From an uncultured Rhodocyclaceae bacterium (lineage in GTDB: Bacteria; Pseudomonadota; Gammaproteobacteria; Burkholderiales; Rhodocyclaceae): DNA of 64,000 nt. The notes under the pieces were generated by a model that saw only the letters and a list, made by a program, of their open reading frames with translations, was not told the origin of the DNA and did no database searches. The stretch covers positions 1,961,001 to 2,025,000 of the forward strand of contig OU015322.1 in the NCBI GenBank assembly GCA_907163225.1. Reading direction: 5' to 3'. Made by a program: the position numbers and the translations under genes. Shown piece by piece: positions 16,780 through 28,892 of the stretch. Each line of letters opens with the position of its first letter. Positions within the stretch are counted from its first letter, which is position 1.

Positions 16780-18788
16780 CACTCGAATTCGATGATGATC
16801 TGATCTACCGTCAGGCTCTCACCTGCCGATGCCGAAATTTTCTTCACCTTGCAGTCCTGGTCTGCCTTGAGAATATTTTCCATCTTCATGGCTTCGATAA
16901 CCGCCAGTTTTTCACCGGCCTTGACGTCCTGACCAACCTTGACCGCGACTTCACGCAGCAGGCCCGGCATCGGGGAGATCAGGAACTTCGACAAGTCGGG
17001 CGCCTGCTTCTCCGGCATCAGCGCCAGCAACTCAGCAGCACGGGCACTCATCACCATGAAGTCGGCACGCGTGCCCCAGTGGAACAGCGAGTATTTCGTC
17101 TTGTGCCGTTCAACCTGCAGCGTGAATTCCTGACCGTTACAGGTACCCAAAAACAGCGATTCGCCGAGTTTCCAGCTCGAACGCAGGGCATAAGGCTTGC
17201 CCTTGTACTCGATGTCGTAGCCGCCGTCGACCAGACGGGCGGTGACCGGATGGTACTGATTGCCCGCCGCATCGAGGCGAACCACCATCCAATTGTCGCT
17301 GACCAGCCGCTCGTGACCCTGCAACTGGCCGGAAATCGACGCTGAGCGGTCGGTAAAAGCACGGTAAACATAGGCGGCGACGGAGACCAGCAGGGCCGGA
17401 TCGTCGTGCGGCACCATCGACGCATCGAAGCCCTTCGGGTACTCCTCGGCGATGAAACCGGTGTTGAAGTTGCCGGACTGGAAACGCTTGTGCTGCATCA
17501 GCGCGGCCTGGAACGGAATGTTCGAGGAAATACCACGAATGACGAAGCCATTGAGCGCGTCACGCATGCGCTCAATGGCGCTGTCGCGATCCTTGGCGTG
17601 CACGATCAGCTTGGCAATCATCGAGTCGTAGAACATCGAAATTTCGCCACCGTCGTAAACACCTGTGTCGACGCGAGTCGTACCACCGGCGTCAGTCGCT
17701 TCCTTGGGCGGCTGGAACTTGACCAGACGACCGGTGGAGGGAAGGAAGCCACGGAACGGGTCTTCAGCATTGATCCGGCATTCCATGGACCAGCCGTTGA
17801 GCTGAACCTGATCCTGCGTAATCGGCAGCTTTTCACCGTAGGCAACGCGGATCATCAGCTCGACAAGGTCAACGCCGGTGATCAGTTCGGTGACCGGATG
17901 CTCCACCTGCAAACGGGTGTTCATTTCCAGGAAGTAGAAGCTCTTGTCGGAACCAACCACAAACTCAACCGTACCGGCTGACTCATAGTTCACGGCACGG
18001 GCCAGCGCTACAGCCTGCTCGCCCATGGCCTTGCGCATGGCCGGATCGACGAAGGGCGACGGCGCCTCTTCAATAACCTTCTGGTGACGGCGCTGGATCG
18101 AGCAATCACGCTCGTTCAGGTAAACGTAGTTGCCAAAGGAGTCGCCAATCAGCTGAATTTCGATGTGGCGCGGTTCCAGCACATACTTTTCGATGAAGAC
18201 GCGGTCATCGCCGAAAGCGTTCTTGGCTTCATTGACGCAGGACGAAAAGCCCTCGTGGGCTTCCTTGTCATTGAAGGCAACGCGCAGACCCTTGCCACCA
18301 CCGCCGGCCGAGGCCTTGATCATGACCGGATAACCGATGCCCTGAGCGATCTTGACGGCTTCATCCGGACCGGAAATGGCTTCGTTGTAGCCCGGGATGG
18401 TATTGACCTTGGCTTCCAACGCCAGCTTCTTGGACTCGATCTTGTCGCCCATCTTGCTGCTGGAATAGTGCTTCGGGCCAATGAACTTGACGCCCTCTTC
18501 TTCCAGACGGCGGGAGAACTCGGAGTTTTCCGACAGGAAGCCGTAGCCGGGGTGCACGGCTTCAGCGCCGGTCTGCTTGCAGGCCGCGATAATCTTGTCG
18601 GCGACCAGATAGGATTCCTTGGAGGCAGCCGGCCCGATACAAACGGCTTCGTCAGCCAGATCGACGTGCAGCGCATCTTTGTCGGCTTCGGAATAGACAG
18701 CAACCGTCAGGATGCCCATTTTGCGGGCTGTTTTAATGACGCGGCAGGCAATTTCGCCGCGGTTTGCAATCAGAATTTTCTTGAACAT
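16779..18788 (-). CDS. pccA: Propionyl-CoA carboxylase alpha subunit (biotin-dependent)
   Basis: This subunit carboxylates biotin with ATP and bicarbonate; the beta subunit transfers the carboxyl group to propionyl-CoA, giving methylmalonyl-CoA. The 669-residue protein has a biotin carboxylase domain (FKKILIANRGEIACRVI at the start, ATP-grasp loop GGGGKGLRVA near residue 165), a linker domain, and a C-terminal biotinyl domain with EAMKMENIL. The start at 18788 has a GGGAG ribosome site; a longer frame upstream has no merit. The neighbouring mutase supports propionyl rather than acetyl specificity. Confidence 0.92.
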   Translation of the reverse strand: MFKKILIANRGEIACRVIKTARKMGILTVAVYSEADKDALHVDLADEAVCIGPAASKESYLVADKIIAACKQTGAEAVHPGYGFLSENSEFSRRLEEEGVKFIGPKHYSSSKMGDKIESKKLALEAKVNTIPGYNEAISGPDEAVKIAQGIGYPVMIKASAGGGGKGLRVAFNDKEAHEGFSSCVNEAKNAFGDDRVFIEKYVLEPRHIEIQLIGDSFGNYVYLNERDCSIQRRHQKVIEEAPSPFVDPAMRKAMGEQAVALARAVNYESAGTVEFVVGSDKSFYFLEMNTRLQVEHPVTELITGVDLVELMIRVAYGEKLPITQDQVQLNGWSMECRINAEDPFRGFLPSTGRLVKFQPPKEATDAGGTTRVDTGVYDGGEISMFYDSMIAKLIVHAKDRDSAIERMRDALNGFVIRGISSNIPFQAALMQHKRFQSGNFNTGFIAEEYPKGFDASMVPHDDPALLVSVAAYVYRAFTDRSASISGQLQGHERLVSDNWMVVRLDAAGNQYHPVTARLVDGGYDIEYKGKPYALRSSWKLGESLFLGTCNGQEFTLQVERHKTKYSLFHWGTRADFMVMSARAAELLALMPEKQAPDLSKFLISPMPGLLREVAVKVGQDVKAGEKLAVIEAMKMENILKADQDCKVKKISASAGESLTVDQIIIEFE

Positions 18789-18808
18789 AGTCTTTTTCTC
18801 CCTGACGC

Positions 18809-20344
18809 TTACAGCGGAATGTTGCCGTGCTTGCGCCACGGGTTTTCAAGTTTCTTGTCGCGCAGCATAGCCAGCGAGCGAGCGATGCGCTTACGCGTTG
18901 CATGCGGCATGATGACGTCGTCGATAAAGCCACGGGCGCCAGCCACGAACGGGTTGGCGAACTTGGCCTTGTACTCGGCTTCGCGCTCGGCCAGCTTGGC
19001 CGGATCGTTCTTTTCCTCGCGGAAGATGATTTCCACGGCGCCCTTCGGGCCCATCACCGCGATTTCAGCTGACGGCCAGGCAATATTGACATCGCCACGC
19101 AGGTGCTTGGAGGACATCACGTCGTAAGCGCCGCCGTAGGCCTTGCGGGTAATGACGGTAACCTTCGGCACGGTACATTCGGCGTAGGCGTAAAGCAGCT
19201 TGGCGCCGTGCTTGATAATGCCGCCGTATTCCTGCGTGGTGCCCGGCATGAAGCCCGGGACATCGACGAAGGTTACGACCGGGATGTTGAAGGCATCGCA
19301 GAAGCGAACGAAACGAGCCGCCTTGATCGACGACTTGATGTCAAGACAACCAGCCAGCACCAGCGGCTGGTTGGCGACGATACCGACCGGATGACCATCG
19401 ATGCGGCCAAAACCGATAATGATGTTCTTGGCGTAATCAGCCTGCAGCTCGAAAAAGTCATTGTCGTCGACCACTTTGACGAGCAGTTCCTTCATGTCGT
19501 ACGCCTTATTGGCGTTGTCCGGCACCAGGGTGTCGAGCGAATAATCCATACGGTCGACCGGATCGTTGGTCGGCGTGACCGGCGGCTTTTCACGGTTGTT
19601 GGCCGGCAGGAAATTCATGAAACGACGCAGCATCGAGAGGGCTTCGACGTCATTCTCGAAAGCCAGATCGGCCACACCGGACTTGCTCGTGTGGGTCACG
19701 GCACCACCGAGTTCTTCGGCGGTCACGTCTTCGTGGGTCACGGTCTTGACGACTTCCGGACCGGTCACAAACATGTAGGACGAGTCCTTGACCATGAAGA
19801 TGAAGTCGGTCATCGACGGCGAATACACCGCACCACCGGCACAGGGGCCCATGATCATGGAGATCTGCGGCACGACGCCGGAGGCCATCACGTTGCGCTG
19901 GAAGACGTCGGCGTAACCACCCAGAGAGGCAACGCCTTCCTGAATCCGCGCACCGCCCGAGTCGTTGAGGCCAATCACCGGAGCACCAACCTTCATGGCG
20001 TGGTCCATCACCTTGCAGATCTTTTCAGCATGGGTTTCGGACAGCGAGCCACCGAACACGGTGAAATCCTGCGAGAAAACAAACACCAGACGACCATTGA
20101 TCGTGCCATAGCCAACCACGACACCGTCACCCGGCGTCTTTTCGGCTTCGTTCATGCCGAAATCAACGCAGCGGTGTTCCTTGAACAGATCCCATTCCTC
20201 GAAAGAATCAGGATCGAGCAGCAGCTCGATACGTTCGCGAGCAGTCAGCTTGCCCTTCTTGTGCTGGCTGTCGATACGCTTCTGGCCACCGCCGAGGTAG
20301 GCCATTTCGCGCTTTTTTTCCAGCTGGCGGATGATGTCGTGCAT
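18809..20344 (-). CDS. pccB: Propionyl-CoA carboxylase beta subunit
   Basis: The carboxyltransferase subunit that carboxylates propionyl-CoA. The 511-residue protein shows the crotonase-like carboxyltransferase fold with [31 protein letters not shown] and [11 protein letters not shown] in the N-terminal half and [20 protein letters not shown] in the C-terminal half. It starts at [21 protein letters not shown]; the longer frame upstream is not needed. It lies 20 bases before pccA and 35 bases after meaB in one transcription unit. Confidence 0.93.
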   Translation of the reverse strand: MHDIIRQLEKKREMAYLGGGQKRIDSQHKKGKLTARERIELLLDPDSFEEWDLFKEHRCVDFGMNEAEKTPGDGVVVGYGTINGRLVFVFSQDFTVFGGSLSETHAEKICKVMDHAMKVGAPVIGLNDSGGARIQEGVASLGGYADVFQRNVMASGVVPQISMIMGPCAGGAVYSPSMTDFIFMVKDSSYMFVTGPEVVKTVTHEDVTAEELGGAVTHTSKSGVADLAFENDVEALSMLRRFMNFLPANNREKPPVTPTNDPVDRMDYSLDTLVPDNANKAYDMKELLVKVVDDNDFFELQADYAKNIIIGFGRIDGHPVGIVANQPLVLAGCLDIKSSIKAARFVRFCDAFNIPVVTFVDVPGFMPGTTQEYGGIIKHGAKLLYAYAECTVPKVTVITRKAYGGAYDVMSSKHLRGDVNIAWPSAEIAVMGPKGAVEIIFREEKNDPAKLAEREAEYKAKFANPFVAGARGFIDDVIMPHATRKRIARSLAMLRDKKLENPWRKHGNIPL

Positions 20345-20379
20345 AGAAAACTCCCTAAATGGATCGGGTAATTTGAAAA

Positions 20380-21390
20380 TCAGTGTTTCAGATAGTCGAG
20401 CAGGGCATACGCGGCAGCAGCCGGCGTCGTATGGCCGTTTTCGACGGAACGGGTGAGTGCAGGAAGGTTCTCCTGCACACGCGGGTGATGACGAAAATAC
20501 TGGCGCAGACCGGAGTCGATCATTTGCCACATCCAGCTCAGGGCCTGATGCTGGCGCTTGGCGTCGAATTCGCCGGTCGGCTTCAGGGCTGCCTGGTATT
20601 TTTCAACCTGCTCCCAAAAATCCACGATGCCTTCCTTGTGCAGCGCCGAGAGTGTGATGACCGGCGGCGCCCAATTGGGCGAGGCCGGTCGCAACATATG
20701 AAGCGCGTTGCGCCACTGGGCTCGAACCACGGCAGTAGCTTGACGGTCGATGTCAGCCTTGTTGATGACCACCATGTCGGCGATCTCGACAATGCCTTTC
20801 TTGATCGCCTGCAAGTCGTCACCGGCATTGGGCAGCTGCAGCAGGCAGAACATGTCGACCATGCCGGCCACCGTCGTTTCCGACTGACCGACACCGACGG
20901 TCTCGATGATGATCACATCGTAGCCGGAGGCCTCGCAGAGCAGCATCGCCTCGCGCGACTTCTCGGCCACGCCACCCAGTGAGCCGGACGATGGGCTGGG
21001 TCGAATGAAGGCTTCCTCGCGCTGGCTGAGCAGTTCCATCCGGGTCTTGTCACCGAGGATGGAGCCGCCCGACACCGATGACGAGGGATCAACTGCCAAT
21101 ACAGCCAGCTTCTTGCCATGTTCGATAAGCCAGACACCGAGTGCTTCAATGAACGTGGACTTGCCCGCCCCCGGCACGCCGGAAATGCCGATGCGAATCG
21201 CCTTGCCGGTACTCGGCAACAAGGCGTTGAGCACCTGCTGGGCGCGTTGCTGGTGATCGGGACGCGTCGACTCGATCAGCGTGATGGACTTGGCCAGCGC
21301 ACGGCGCTGACCGGCCAGCACGCCGTCGACCAATAACTGGTCGGCAGCGGACAGATTATTTGCACGCACGGGAGCTTCGCCCAGATTCAT
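20380..21390 (-). CDS. meaB: Methylmalonyl-CoA mutase-associated GTPase MeaB (ArgK family)
   Basis: MeaB is the G-protein chaperone that loads adenosylcobalamin into methylmalonyl-CoA mutase and protects it from inactivation. The 336-residue protein has the P-loop [12 protein letters not shown] near residue 72, [18 protein letters not shown] with switch elements, ETVGVGQSE as the G3 region and VINKAD for base recognition. Its position seven bases after the mutase gene fixes the role. The old name ArgK is misleading here. Confidence 0.93.
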   Translation of the reverse strand: MNLGEAPVRANNLSAADQLLVDGVLAGQRRALAKSITLIESTRPDHQQRAQQVLNALLPSTGKAIRIGISGVPGAGKSTFIEALGVWLIEHGKKLAVLAVDPSSSVSGGSILGDKTRMELLSQREEAFIRPSPSSGSLGGVAEKSREAMLLCEASGYDVIIIETVGVGQSETTVAGMVDMFCLLQLPNAGDDLQAIKKGIVEIADMVVINKADIDRQATAVVRAQWRNALHMLRPASPNWAPPVITLSALHKEGIVDFWEQVEKYQAALKPTGEFDAKRQHQALSWMWQMIDSGLRQYFRHHPRVQENLPALTRSVENGHTTPAAAAYALLDYLKH

Positions 21391-21397
21391 CCGTGAT

Positions 21398-23548
<2,151 letters not shown>

Positions 23549-23590
23549 GACACACCCCTCGCTGATTCGATTTTTTTGGGCTTATGATGC

Positions 23591-23605
23591 AGAATTCAAA
23601 ATTCT
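23591..23605. promoter_or_regulatory. Palindrome between mcm and the GntR gene
   Basis: AGAATT and AATTCT form a perfect inverted repeat around three bases, 43 bases upstream of the mcm start. GntR/FCD regulators bind short palindromes in divergent promoter regions, so this is a candidate operator. No direct evidence. Confidence 0.3.
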
Positions 23606-23622
23606 ACGCTTTTGGGCCCAGC

Positions 23623-23651
23623 TTGACATACCAAGAGGCGCATAATACTTT
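23623..23651 (+). promoter_or_regulatory. Probable sigma-70 promoter of the GntR regulator
   Basis: TTGACA, 17 bases, then TACTTT, about 67 bases before the regulator's ATG. The -35 hexamer is perfect and the spacing ideal; the -10 matches consensus at three positions. Confidence 0.45.
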
Positions 23652-23717
23652 ATTCATAATTATGGAAGCAAGTGCGGCAATGTACCGATTTGCTCTTTCA
23701 CACCACACCGAAAACCA

Positions 23718-24386
23718 ATGACACGTATTGCACCAACCGCACTTTATCAGGAAGTGGCAGAACGACTGCGCCAACGCATCTTCGCTCACGAACTGACTCC
23801 CGGCACCTGGATCGACGAGCAAAAACTCGCTGAACAGTACGGCATTTCCCGTACACCATTACGAGAAGCACTCAAGGTTCTGGCCTCTGAGGGACTGGTC
23901 GAGTTACGGCCACGTCGCGGCTGCTATGTCACGGAAATCTCCCGACAAGACCTGGATGACATTTTCCCGCTAATGGCGATGTTGGAAGGACGTTGCGCGG
24001 CTGAAGCCGTCACCCGTGCAAAGCCTGCGGATATCGCTGCTCTAAAATCCATTCACGAACAACTCGAATCGGCTGCCCGCGATGGCCGTATCGATGCCTT
24101 CTTTGAATCCAACCAGGAATTCCACAAAAAAATTCAGGAACTGTCAGGCAACCGTTGGTTGCTTTCGGTCATCCAGGATTTGCGCAAGGTGTTGAAGCTC
24201 TCGCGCATGCATTCTCTTTCGCTGGAAGGGCGCCTGCAACAGTCTCTGGACGAACACCGCGTCATCCTTGCTGCGCTGGTCGCAGGCGATGCCGTCCGGG
24301 CTGAAAAGCTGATGCACGACCACCTGCTATCAGGCAGGGAGGCACTAGCCAAGATGCAGGATAGCGCGGTTGGTAAGGCTGCGTAA
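23718..24386 (+). CDS. GntR-family transcriptional regulator, FCD (FadR-like) type
   Basis: A 222-residue regulator with an N-terminal winged helix-turn-helix (TALYQEVAERLRQRIFAHEL, EQKLAEQYGISRTPLREALKVL) and a helical FCD ligand-binding domain (residues about 80-215) in which FHKKIQELSGN and DEHRVILAAL are typical. It is transcribed divergently from mcm-meaB-pccBA, so it most likely controls that operon, perhaps sensing a propionate-derived acid or CoA ester. That assignment is from position only. Confidence 0.88.
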   Translation: MTRIAPTALYQEVAERLRQRIFAHELTPGTWIDEQKLAEQYGISRTPLREALKVLASEGLVELRPRRGCYVTEISRQDLDDIFPLMAMLEGRCAAEAVTRAKPADIAALKSIHEQLESAARDGRIDAFFESNQEFHKKIQELSGNRWLLSVIQDLRKVLKLSRMHSLSLEGRLQQSLDEHRVILAALVAGDAVRAEKLMHDHLLSGREALAKMQDSAVGKAA

Positions 24387-24419
24387 GCCGCCCGATTGCC
24401 GATTGGTATCCCACCAAAT

Positions 24420-24455
24420 AAAAATCCCTGACAGCGCACGCTGTCAGGGATTTTT
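24420..24455. terminator. Strong bidirectional terminator
   Basis: A perfect 16-bp inverted repeat (arms 24420-24435 and 24440-24455, loop GCAC) with A and T runs at the two ends. It lies between the convergent GntR and actP genes and can end both transcripts. Confidence 0.92.
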
Positions 24456-24470
24456 TATGCCTTGGGTCGA

Positions 24471-26144
24471 TTAGTGACTACTGGCAGAAGCTGCGCCATA
24501 CCCTGTCTGGGCACGGACATACTGGTCTTCAAAAGCCTCAATTTCCTTGCCGGCACGTACACTGGAATCCGTCTTTGACATGATGTAGGCAAGCAGGAAG
24601 GCAATCGGCATGGCGAAAAGTGCCGGTTGGGTATAGGGGAACAAGGCTGCCTTGTTGCCGAGCACATCGACCCATACCGACTTTGAGAAGAGCACGAAGA
24701 GTACGGCAGAAACCAGGCCACCGTAGCCGCCAAAGAGCGCGCCACGCGTGGTCAGCCCCTTCCAGTACATCGAGAGGATAAGAACCGGGAAGTTGGCTGC
24801 TGCTGCCACGCCGAATGCCAGGCCGACCATGAAGGCGATATTCTGCTTCTCGAACAGGATGCCGAGGATGATGGCAACGAAACCGAGGCAGATGGTCGCA
24901 ATCTTCGAGACACGAATTTCGGAGGCTTCCGATGCCGTGCCCTTCTTGATCACGCGGGCATAGAGGTCATGCGAGATGGCCGAAGCACCCGCCAGCGCCA
25001 AACCAGAAACCACAGCCAGAATGGTTGCGAAAGCCACCGCTGCCAGGAAACCAAGCAGCATGTCGCCGCCAACCGCCTTGGACAAGTGCATGGCAACCAT
25101 GTTGCCTCCGCCGATCATCTTGCCGCCAAGCGTTCCACCTTCAAAGAACTCTGGGTTCTGGCCAACGATGATGATGCCGCACAGGCCCATAATGAAGATG
25201 ACGTTGAAGAAGTAGGCAACGAAGCCGGAGGCGTAAAGCACCGACTTGCGGGCTTCCTTGGCGTCGGTCACGGTGAAGAAGCGCATCAGGATGTGCGGCA
25301 AGCCAGCCGTACCGAACATCAGGCCAAGACCCAGCGAAATGGCAGTAACCGGATCGGCCAGCAGGCTGCCCGGATACATCAGCTTGGGACCGAGCTTATG
25401 CACGGCCGTCGCCTTCTCAAGCAGCGTCTGGAACGAGAATCCGAACTGGCTGAAGGCCAGGAACATAACCAGCGTTCCCCCGGCCAACAACATGCAGGCC
25501 TTGATGATCTGCACCCAAGTCGTGGCAACCATGCCGCCGAAGGTCACATAGACCATCATCAGGATACCGACGGCGAAGATGGCGACGTTGTATTCCAGAC
25601 CGAAGAGCAGCTTGATCAGCTGGCCGGCACCAACCATCTGGGCGATCAGGTAGAAGCAGACCACGGTCAACGAGGAAATCGCGGCCATGGTTCGCACCTT
25701 GCCCTGGTCGAGGCGATAGGCAGTGATATCGGAAAAAGTGAACTTGCCGAGGTTGCGCAGGCGTTCGGCCATCAGGAACAGGATGATCGGCCAGCCGGCA
25801 AAGAAGGCCAGCATGTAGATGTAGCCGTCGTAGCCCTGGCCGTAGACCATGGCGGTCAGACCGAGCAGCGTAGCAGCCGACATGTAATCGCCGGCGATCG
25901 CCAGACCGTTCTGGAAGCCGGTGATGCCGCCGCCTGCCGTGTAGAAGTCAGCGGTCGACTTGGTGCGACTGGAGGCCCAGTAGGTGATGCCCATCGTCAT
26001 GCAGACGAAGAGGCAAAACATGATGATAGCATGCCAGTTGGTCGCCTGCTTTTCAGTGACGCCTTCGAGCGGGCCGCCGGCAAAAGCCAGGGCGGCAACG
26101 GCGAAGAGGCAAAGTGCACTGCCGAGTTGAGTCAAACGTCGCAT
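24471..26144 (-). CDS. actP: Sodium:solute symporter, ActP-like (acetate/short carboxylate)
   Basis: A 557-residue membrane transporter of the sodium:solute symporter family, closest in pattern to the acetate permease ActP. It has a signal-like first helix and about 13 further transmembrane segments; the conserved segments [20 protein letters not shown] and [13 protein letters not shown] are visible. It partners with the DUF485 gene immediately upstream (stop and start share a base). Uptake of acetate or propionate would suit the nearby propionyl-CoA genes, but the substrate is not proven by sequence. Confidence 0.88.
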   Translation of the reverse strand: MRRLTQLGSALCLFAVAALAFAGGPLEGVTEKQATNWHAIIMFCLFVCMTMGITYWASSRTKSTADFYTAGGGITGFQNGLAIAGDYMSAATLLGLTAMVYGQGYDGYIYMLAFFAGWPIILFLMAERLRNLGKFTFSDITAYRLDQGKVRTMAAISSLTVVCFYLIAQMVGAGQLIKLLFGLEYNVAIFAVGILMMVYVTFGGMVATTWVQIIKACMLLAGGTLVMFLAFSQFGFSFQTLLEKATAVHKLGPKLMYPGSLLADPVTAISLGLGLMFGTAGLPHILMRFFTVTDAKEARKSVLYASGFVAYFFNVIFIMGLCGIIIVGQNPEFFEGGTLGGKMIGGGNMVAMHLSKAVGGDMLLGFLAAVAFATILAVVSGLALAGASAISHDLYARVIKKGTASEASEIRVSKIATICLGFVAIILGILFEKQNIAFMVGLAFGVAAAANFPVLILSMYWKGLTTRGALFGGYGGLVSAVLFVLFSKSVWVDVLGNKAALFPYTQPALFAMPIAFLLAYIMSKTDSSVRAGKEIEAFEDQYVRAQTGYGAASASSH

Positions 26145-26464
26145 TATTTGTTCTCCTTCCAGGCTTCCTTGACGATCTCTTGCGTCAGGGCGTCAAATTC
26201 GGAATTGGCACGTTTGACATAGACTGCCGTCAGCGACCAGAAGAAAATGAACATGAACAGCTCAACGGCAACCCCCACCGTCAGCATGGAGCCCTCGGAT
26301 ACCGGCTGGCCGAGGGCCGTCGGATTGAAGGCAACGACCATCACGAAGCCGTAAAACATGGTCAATACGACAATGGCCAGGGTCCAGGCGAAACGTCCCC
26401 GTCTTGCGACAAGCTCCTGAAACTTCGGATTGGCCCGCATCCGCTCATACATCGCGCTGCTCAT
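26144..26464 (-). CDS. yjcH: DUF485 inner-membrane protein (YjcH-like)
   Basis: A 106-residue protein with two transmembrane helices (about residues 30-50 and 65-87), belonging to the DUF485 family almost always encoded just before actP. Its function is unknown; co-occurrence suggests a role in the symporter. The start [19 protein letters not shown] contains the usual N-terminal NPKFQELV. The AT-rich region 26465-26596 to the right should hold its promoter. Confidence 0.88.
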   Translation of the reverse strand: MSSAMYERMRANPKFQELVARRGRFAWTLAIVVLTMFYGFVMVVAFNPTALGQPVSEGSMLTVGVAVELFMFIFFWSLTAVYVKRANSEFDALTQEIVKEAWKENK

Positions 26465-26596
26465 GGGTTGATCTCCTAACTATTAATTAATAATTACCGA
26501 CAAAATAACCGCAGTATTCTATCTTATATAAGACTGCTTTCCTTTGATCTGGATCGCCTATTCCCATATTATTTTTATGGTCATTTGAGATAACCC

Positions 26597-27373
26597 ATGA
26601 GCACCATTGATTTTTTTCGTGACGGCGAAATCGCCACGCTAACCCTGAACAACCCCGGCAAACTCAATGCCATCAACCTCGGGATGTGGAACGCGCTGGC
26701 TCAGAAAATGGCCGAAATCAGCGTTGACCGCAGCATTCGCTGCGTCGTGCTGCGCGGCGCTGGCAGCGAAGCCTTCGCCGCCGGGGGCGATCTGGAGGAA
26801 TTCGTTACCGGGCGCGCAACGCTCGAACAGGCGCTGCATTACCACGGGCAGGTCGCCCTCGCCCTGCAGGCCATCGACACCTGCCCGCACCCAACCGTGG
26901 CACTGATCCAGGGCGCCTGCATTGGTGGCGGGCTGGAAATTGCTGGCGTTTGCGATTTCCGCATCTGTGGTGCGTCAGCTCGTCTTGGGGCGCCAATCAA
27001 TCGACTGGGTTTTTCGATGTACCCCGGCGAAATGGAAGGCTTGCTGCGCCTGGCCGGCCCGGCCGTGATGAAGGAAATCCTGCTCGAAGGGCGGATCCTG
27101 ACGTCGGCCGAGGCTTACGCCAAAGGGCTGGTCACCCGAGTCGTAGCTGATGAGCAAACCGTCGACGAAGCCTATGCCACAGCCCGCCGGATTTGCGCCG
27201 GAGCGCCACTGGTCGCCGGTTGGCACAAGCAGTGGATCAGCCGATTGCTGGAAGGAGGGGCACTGACTGACGAAGAAAAAGCCGCGTCGTTTGCCTTCCT
27301 CGACACCGAGGATTACCGCGAAGGACTCGCCGCCTTTCTGGAAAAGCGCAAACCGGAATTCAAGGCGCGCTGA
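26597..27373 (+). CDS. Enoyl-CoA hydratase/isomerase (crotonase) family protein
   Basis: A 258-residue crotonase-fold protein. The oxyanion-hole regions are visible: GAGSEAFAAGGDLEEF near residue 57 and ALIQGACIGGGLEIAGVCDFRI near residue 103. The first catalytic glutamate of classical hydratases (normally in an APE motif) is replaced: the sequence reads GAPINRLGFSMYPGEMEG, leaving a glutamate only in the second region. Activity may thus be isomerase, decarboxylase or other. It overlaps the convergent TauE gene by 14 bases. Confidence 0.82.
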   Translation: MSTIDFFRDGEIATLTLNNPGKLNAINLGMWNALAQKMAEISVDRSIRCVVLRGAGSEAFAAGGDLEEFVTGRATLEQALHYHGQVALALQAIDTCPHPTVALIQGACIGGGLEIAGVCDFRICGASARLGAPINRLGFSMYPGEMEGLLRLAGPAVMKEILLEGRILTSAEAYAKGLVTRVVADEQTVDEAYATARRICAGAPLVAGWHKQWISRLLEGGALTDEEKAASFAFLDTEDYREGLAAFLEKRKPEFKAR

Positions 27374-28166
27374 ACAAGCTCCACAGCATCTTGCCAGCAA
27401 GTAGCAGCAAGATGCCGGCAAAAATGCGCTTCAGCGTAGCCACCGGCAACTGATGCGTCTTGCGGGCACCGATCGGCGCCGTCAGTATGCTAACCGCCGC
27501 CACGCCGACCACGGCGGGCAAATACACGAAACCGAGGCTGCCCTGCGGCAGTCCGGCCACTGACCAGCCGTTCCAGATATAACCCAGCGCCCCACCCATG
27601 GCGATGGGAAAACCAATGGCTGCCGAGGTGCCGATCGCATTCTGAACCTTGACATTGCACCAGGTCATAAACGGTACCGACAGGACGCCGCCGCCGATGG
27701 CCACCAGGCAGGAAATCCCGCCGATGAACGCTCCGACCAGAGAGGTGCCAAACGTGCCAGGCATTTCGCGATGCGGCTTGGGTTTGACGTTGAGGATCAT
27801 CTGAACCGAGGTGTAGCAAATGAAAATGGTGAAAATCAGCCCCAGCGCCTTGGTTGGTACCTGACTGGCGATGTGCGTGCCGAGCAAGGTGCCGAGAATG
27901 ATGCCCGGCGTGATGCGGGCGACGATCGGCCAGAGCACTGCGCCATGGGCGTGATGGGTACGGACGCTGGAAATGGACGTAAAGAAAATGGCCGCCATTG
28001 AGGTACCAAGCGCCAGATGCATTACTTCGCCGGAGGGGAATCCTTGCGCCGCAAACAGCATCACCAGAATCGGCACCATGACAGAACCGCCGCCGATACC
28101 CAGTAAGCCGGCGAAAAACCCGGCAAATGCGCCCAGCGCGATATATCCCAGCCACCAGACCGTCAT
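27360..28166 (-). CDS. TauE/SafE-family membrane permease
   Basis: A 268-residue membrane protein with about eight helices and the glycine-rich repeats of the TauE/SafE (sulfite exporter) family: GFFAGLLGIGGGSVMVPIL in the first half and GAFIGGISCLVAIGGGVLSVPF in the second. The family exports or imports small organosulfur or carboxylate anions; the substrate here is unknown. The start at 28166 (MTVWWLGYIALG) overlaps the stop of the EVE-domain gene by four bases. Confidence 0.87.
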   Translation of the reverse strand: MTVWWLGYIALGAFAGFFAGLLGIGGGSVMVPILVMLFAAQGFPSGEVMHLALGTSMAAIFFTSISSVRTHHAHGAVLWPIVARITPGIILGTLLGTHIASQVPTKALGLIFTIFICYTSVQMILNVKPKPHREMPGTFGTSLVGAFIGGISCLVAIGGGVLSVPFMTWCNVKVQNAIGTSAAIGFPIAMGGALGYIWNGWSVAGLPQGSLGFVYLPAVVGVAAVSILTAPIGARKTHQLPVATLKRIFAGILLLLAGKMLWSLFSAP

Positions 28167-28657
28167 TGCCGCCCCATCAATTCCTTGGTGATGAAAGCCC
28201 ACTCGGTCTCACTGACCGGCATGATCGACAGTCGGTTGCCGCGGGCAAGGAGCCGCATATTAGCAAGTTCCGGAAAGCGCCGCAGGTCGGTCAACGGAAT
28301 CAGGCGCGACTTGGCGACAAAACGGACATCGCGCAGCCACCAGCGCGGATTTTCCGATGTCGATTTTGGGTCAAAATACGGGTTGACCGCAGGATCAGCC
28401 TTTGTCGATAGCGTCGCAGAAAACTGGGTTGCGTCCGGATACGGCTCGGAACAAATCTCGCAAATACCGGCAATGCCCGGCTCGGCGCAACTGGAATGGT
28501 AAAAAAAGGCCAGATCGCCCACCTGCATCGCATCGCGCATGAAATTTCGCGCCTGATAATTGCGTACGCCAAACCATGGGAAATGCCCTGCCGGAGCGGC
28601 CTCAAGGTCGTCGATGGAAACCTCGTCCGGCTCCGATTTCATCAGCCAATATTGCAT
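28163..28657 (-). CDS. EVE-domain protein
   Basis: A 164-residue EVE-domain protein of the PUA-like superfamily, beginning MQYWLMKSEPDEVSIDDL. Characteristic features are WFGVRNYQARNFMRD near residue 28, FFYHSSCAEPGIAGICEI and YFDPKSTSENPRWW. EVE proteins are thought to bind modified bases in DNA or RNA. I use the ATG at 28657; an earlier TTG at 28681 would add eight residues. Part of the conserved DPKS region coincides with a match to the dispersed repeat. It is transcribed in the same direction as zapA and the 6S RNA. Confidence 0.88.
   Translation of the reverse strand: MQYWLMKSEPDEVSIDDLEAAPAGHFPWFGVRNYQARNFMRDAMQVGDLAFFYHSSCAEPGIAGICEICSEPYPDATQFSATLSTKADPAVNPYFDPKSTSENPRWWLRDVRFVAKSRLIPLTDLRRFPELANMRLLARGNRLSIMPVSETEWAFITKELMGRQ
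28361..28400 (+). repeat. Dispersed repeat-like copy 5 (inside EVE gene)
   Basis: GATTTTGGG, a less T-rich spacer, then CGGGTTGACCGCAGGATCAGCCTTTG split across the core and right flank. Antisense to the gene, it encodes ADPAVNPYFDPK. That peptide resembles the natural EVE motif, so this copy may be partly coincidental. Confidence 0.45.
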
Positions 28658-28689
28658 GCGTTCGGGTAATTTCGAGGGCAAAAAAGGCC

Positions 28690-28880
28690 CCCGCGAATGT
28701 CGTCAGGCCGGCATCCTGAACCGGGGTCCAGAGTGGTCGCATTCCTGCCGCATCAGGCACACTCGCTGGGAGCGCGCACAACAGCGGATTTTTGGTCCGC
28801 AACCGATGCCAATTAGCATTGGTTCAAGGAATATATGGCCTTAACAAACACCGCAGGGGACGCTCGGCGGGCGGCGCCGG
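28690..28880 (-). ncRNA. ssrS: 6S RNA
   Basis: The non-coding stretch directly downstream of zapA on the same strand, the conserved location of 6S RNA. On the minus strand I see GCGTCCCCTGCGGTG near the 5' side, CCTTGAACCAATGC in the middle and GGTTCAGGATGCCGGCC with GACGACATTCGCGGGGG near the 3' side, followed by a T run. These pieces fit the long bulged hairpin of betaproteobacterial 6S RNA, which binds sigma-70 RNA polymerase in stationary phase. Ends are approximate. Confidence 0.75.
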
Positions 28881-28892
28881 GGTCAGCAGAAA

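Noticed and set aside
26709-26745. Repeat-like match in the crotonase gene (GTTGACCGCAGCATTCGC)
   Set aside because: The left half fits poorly and the peptide is at a normal position in the family.
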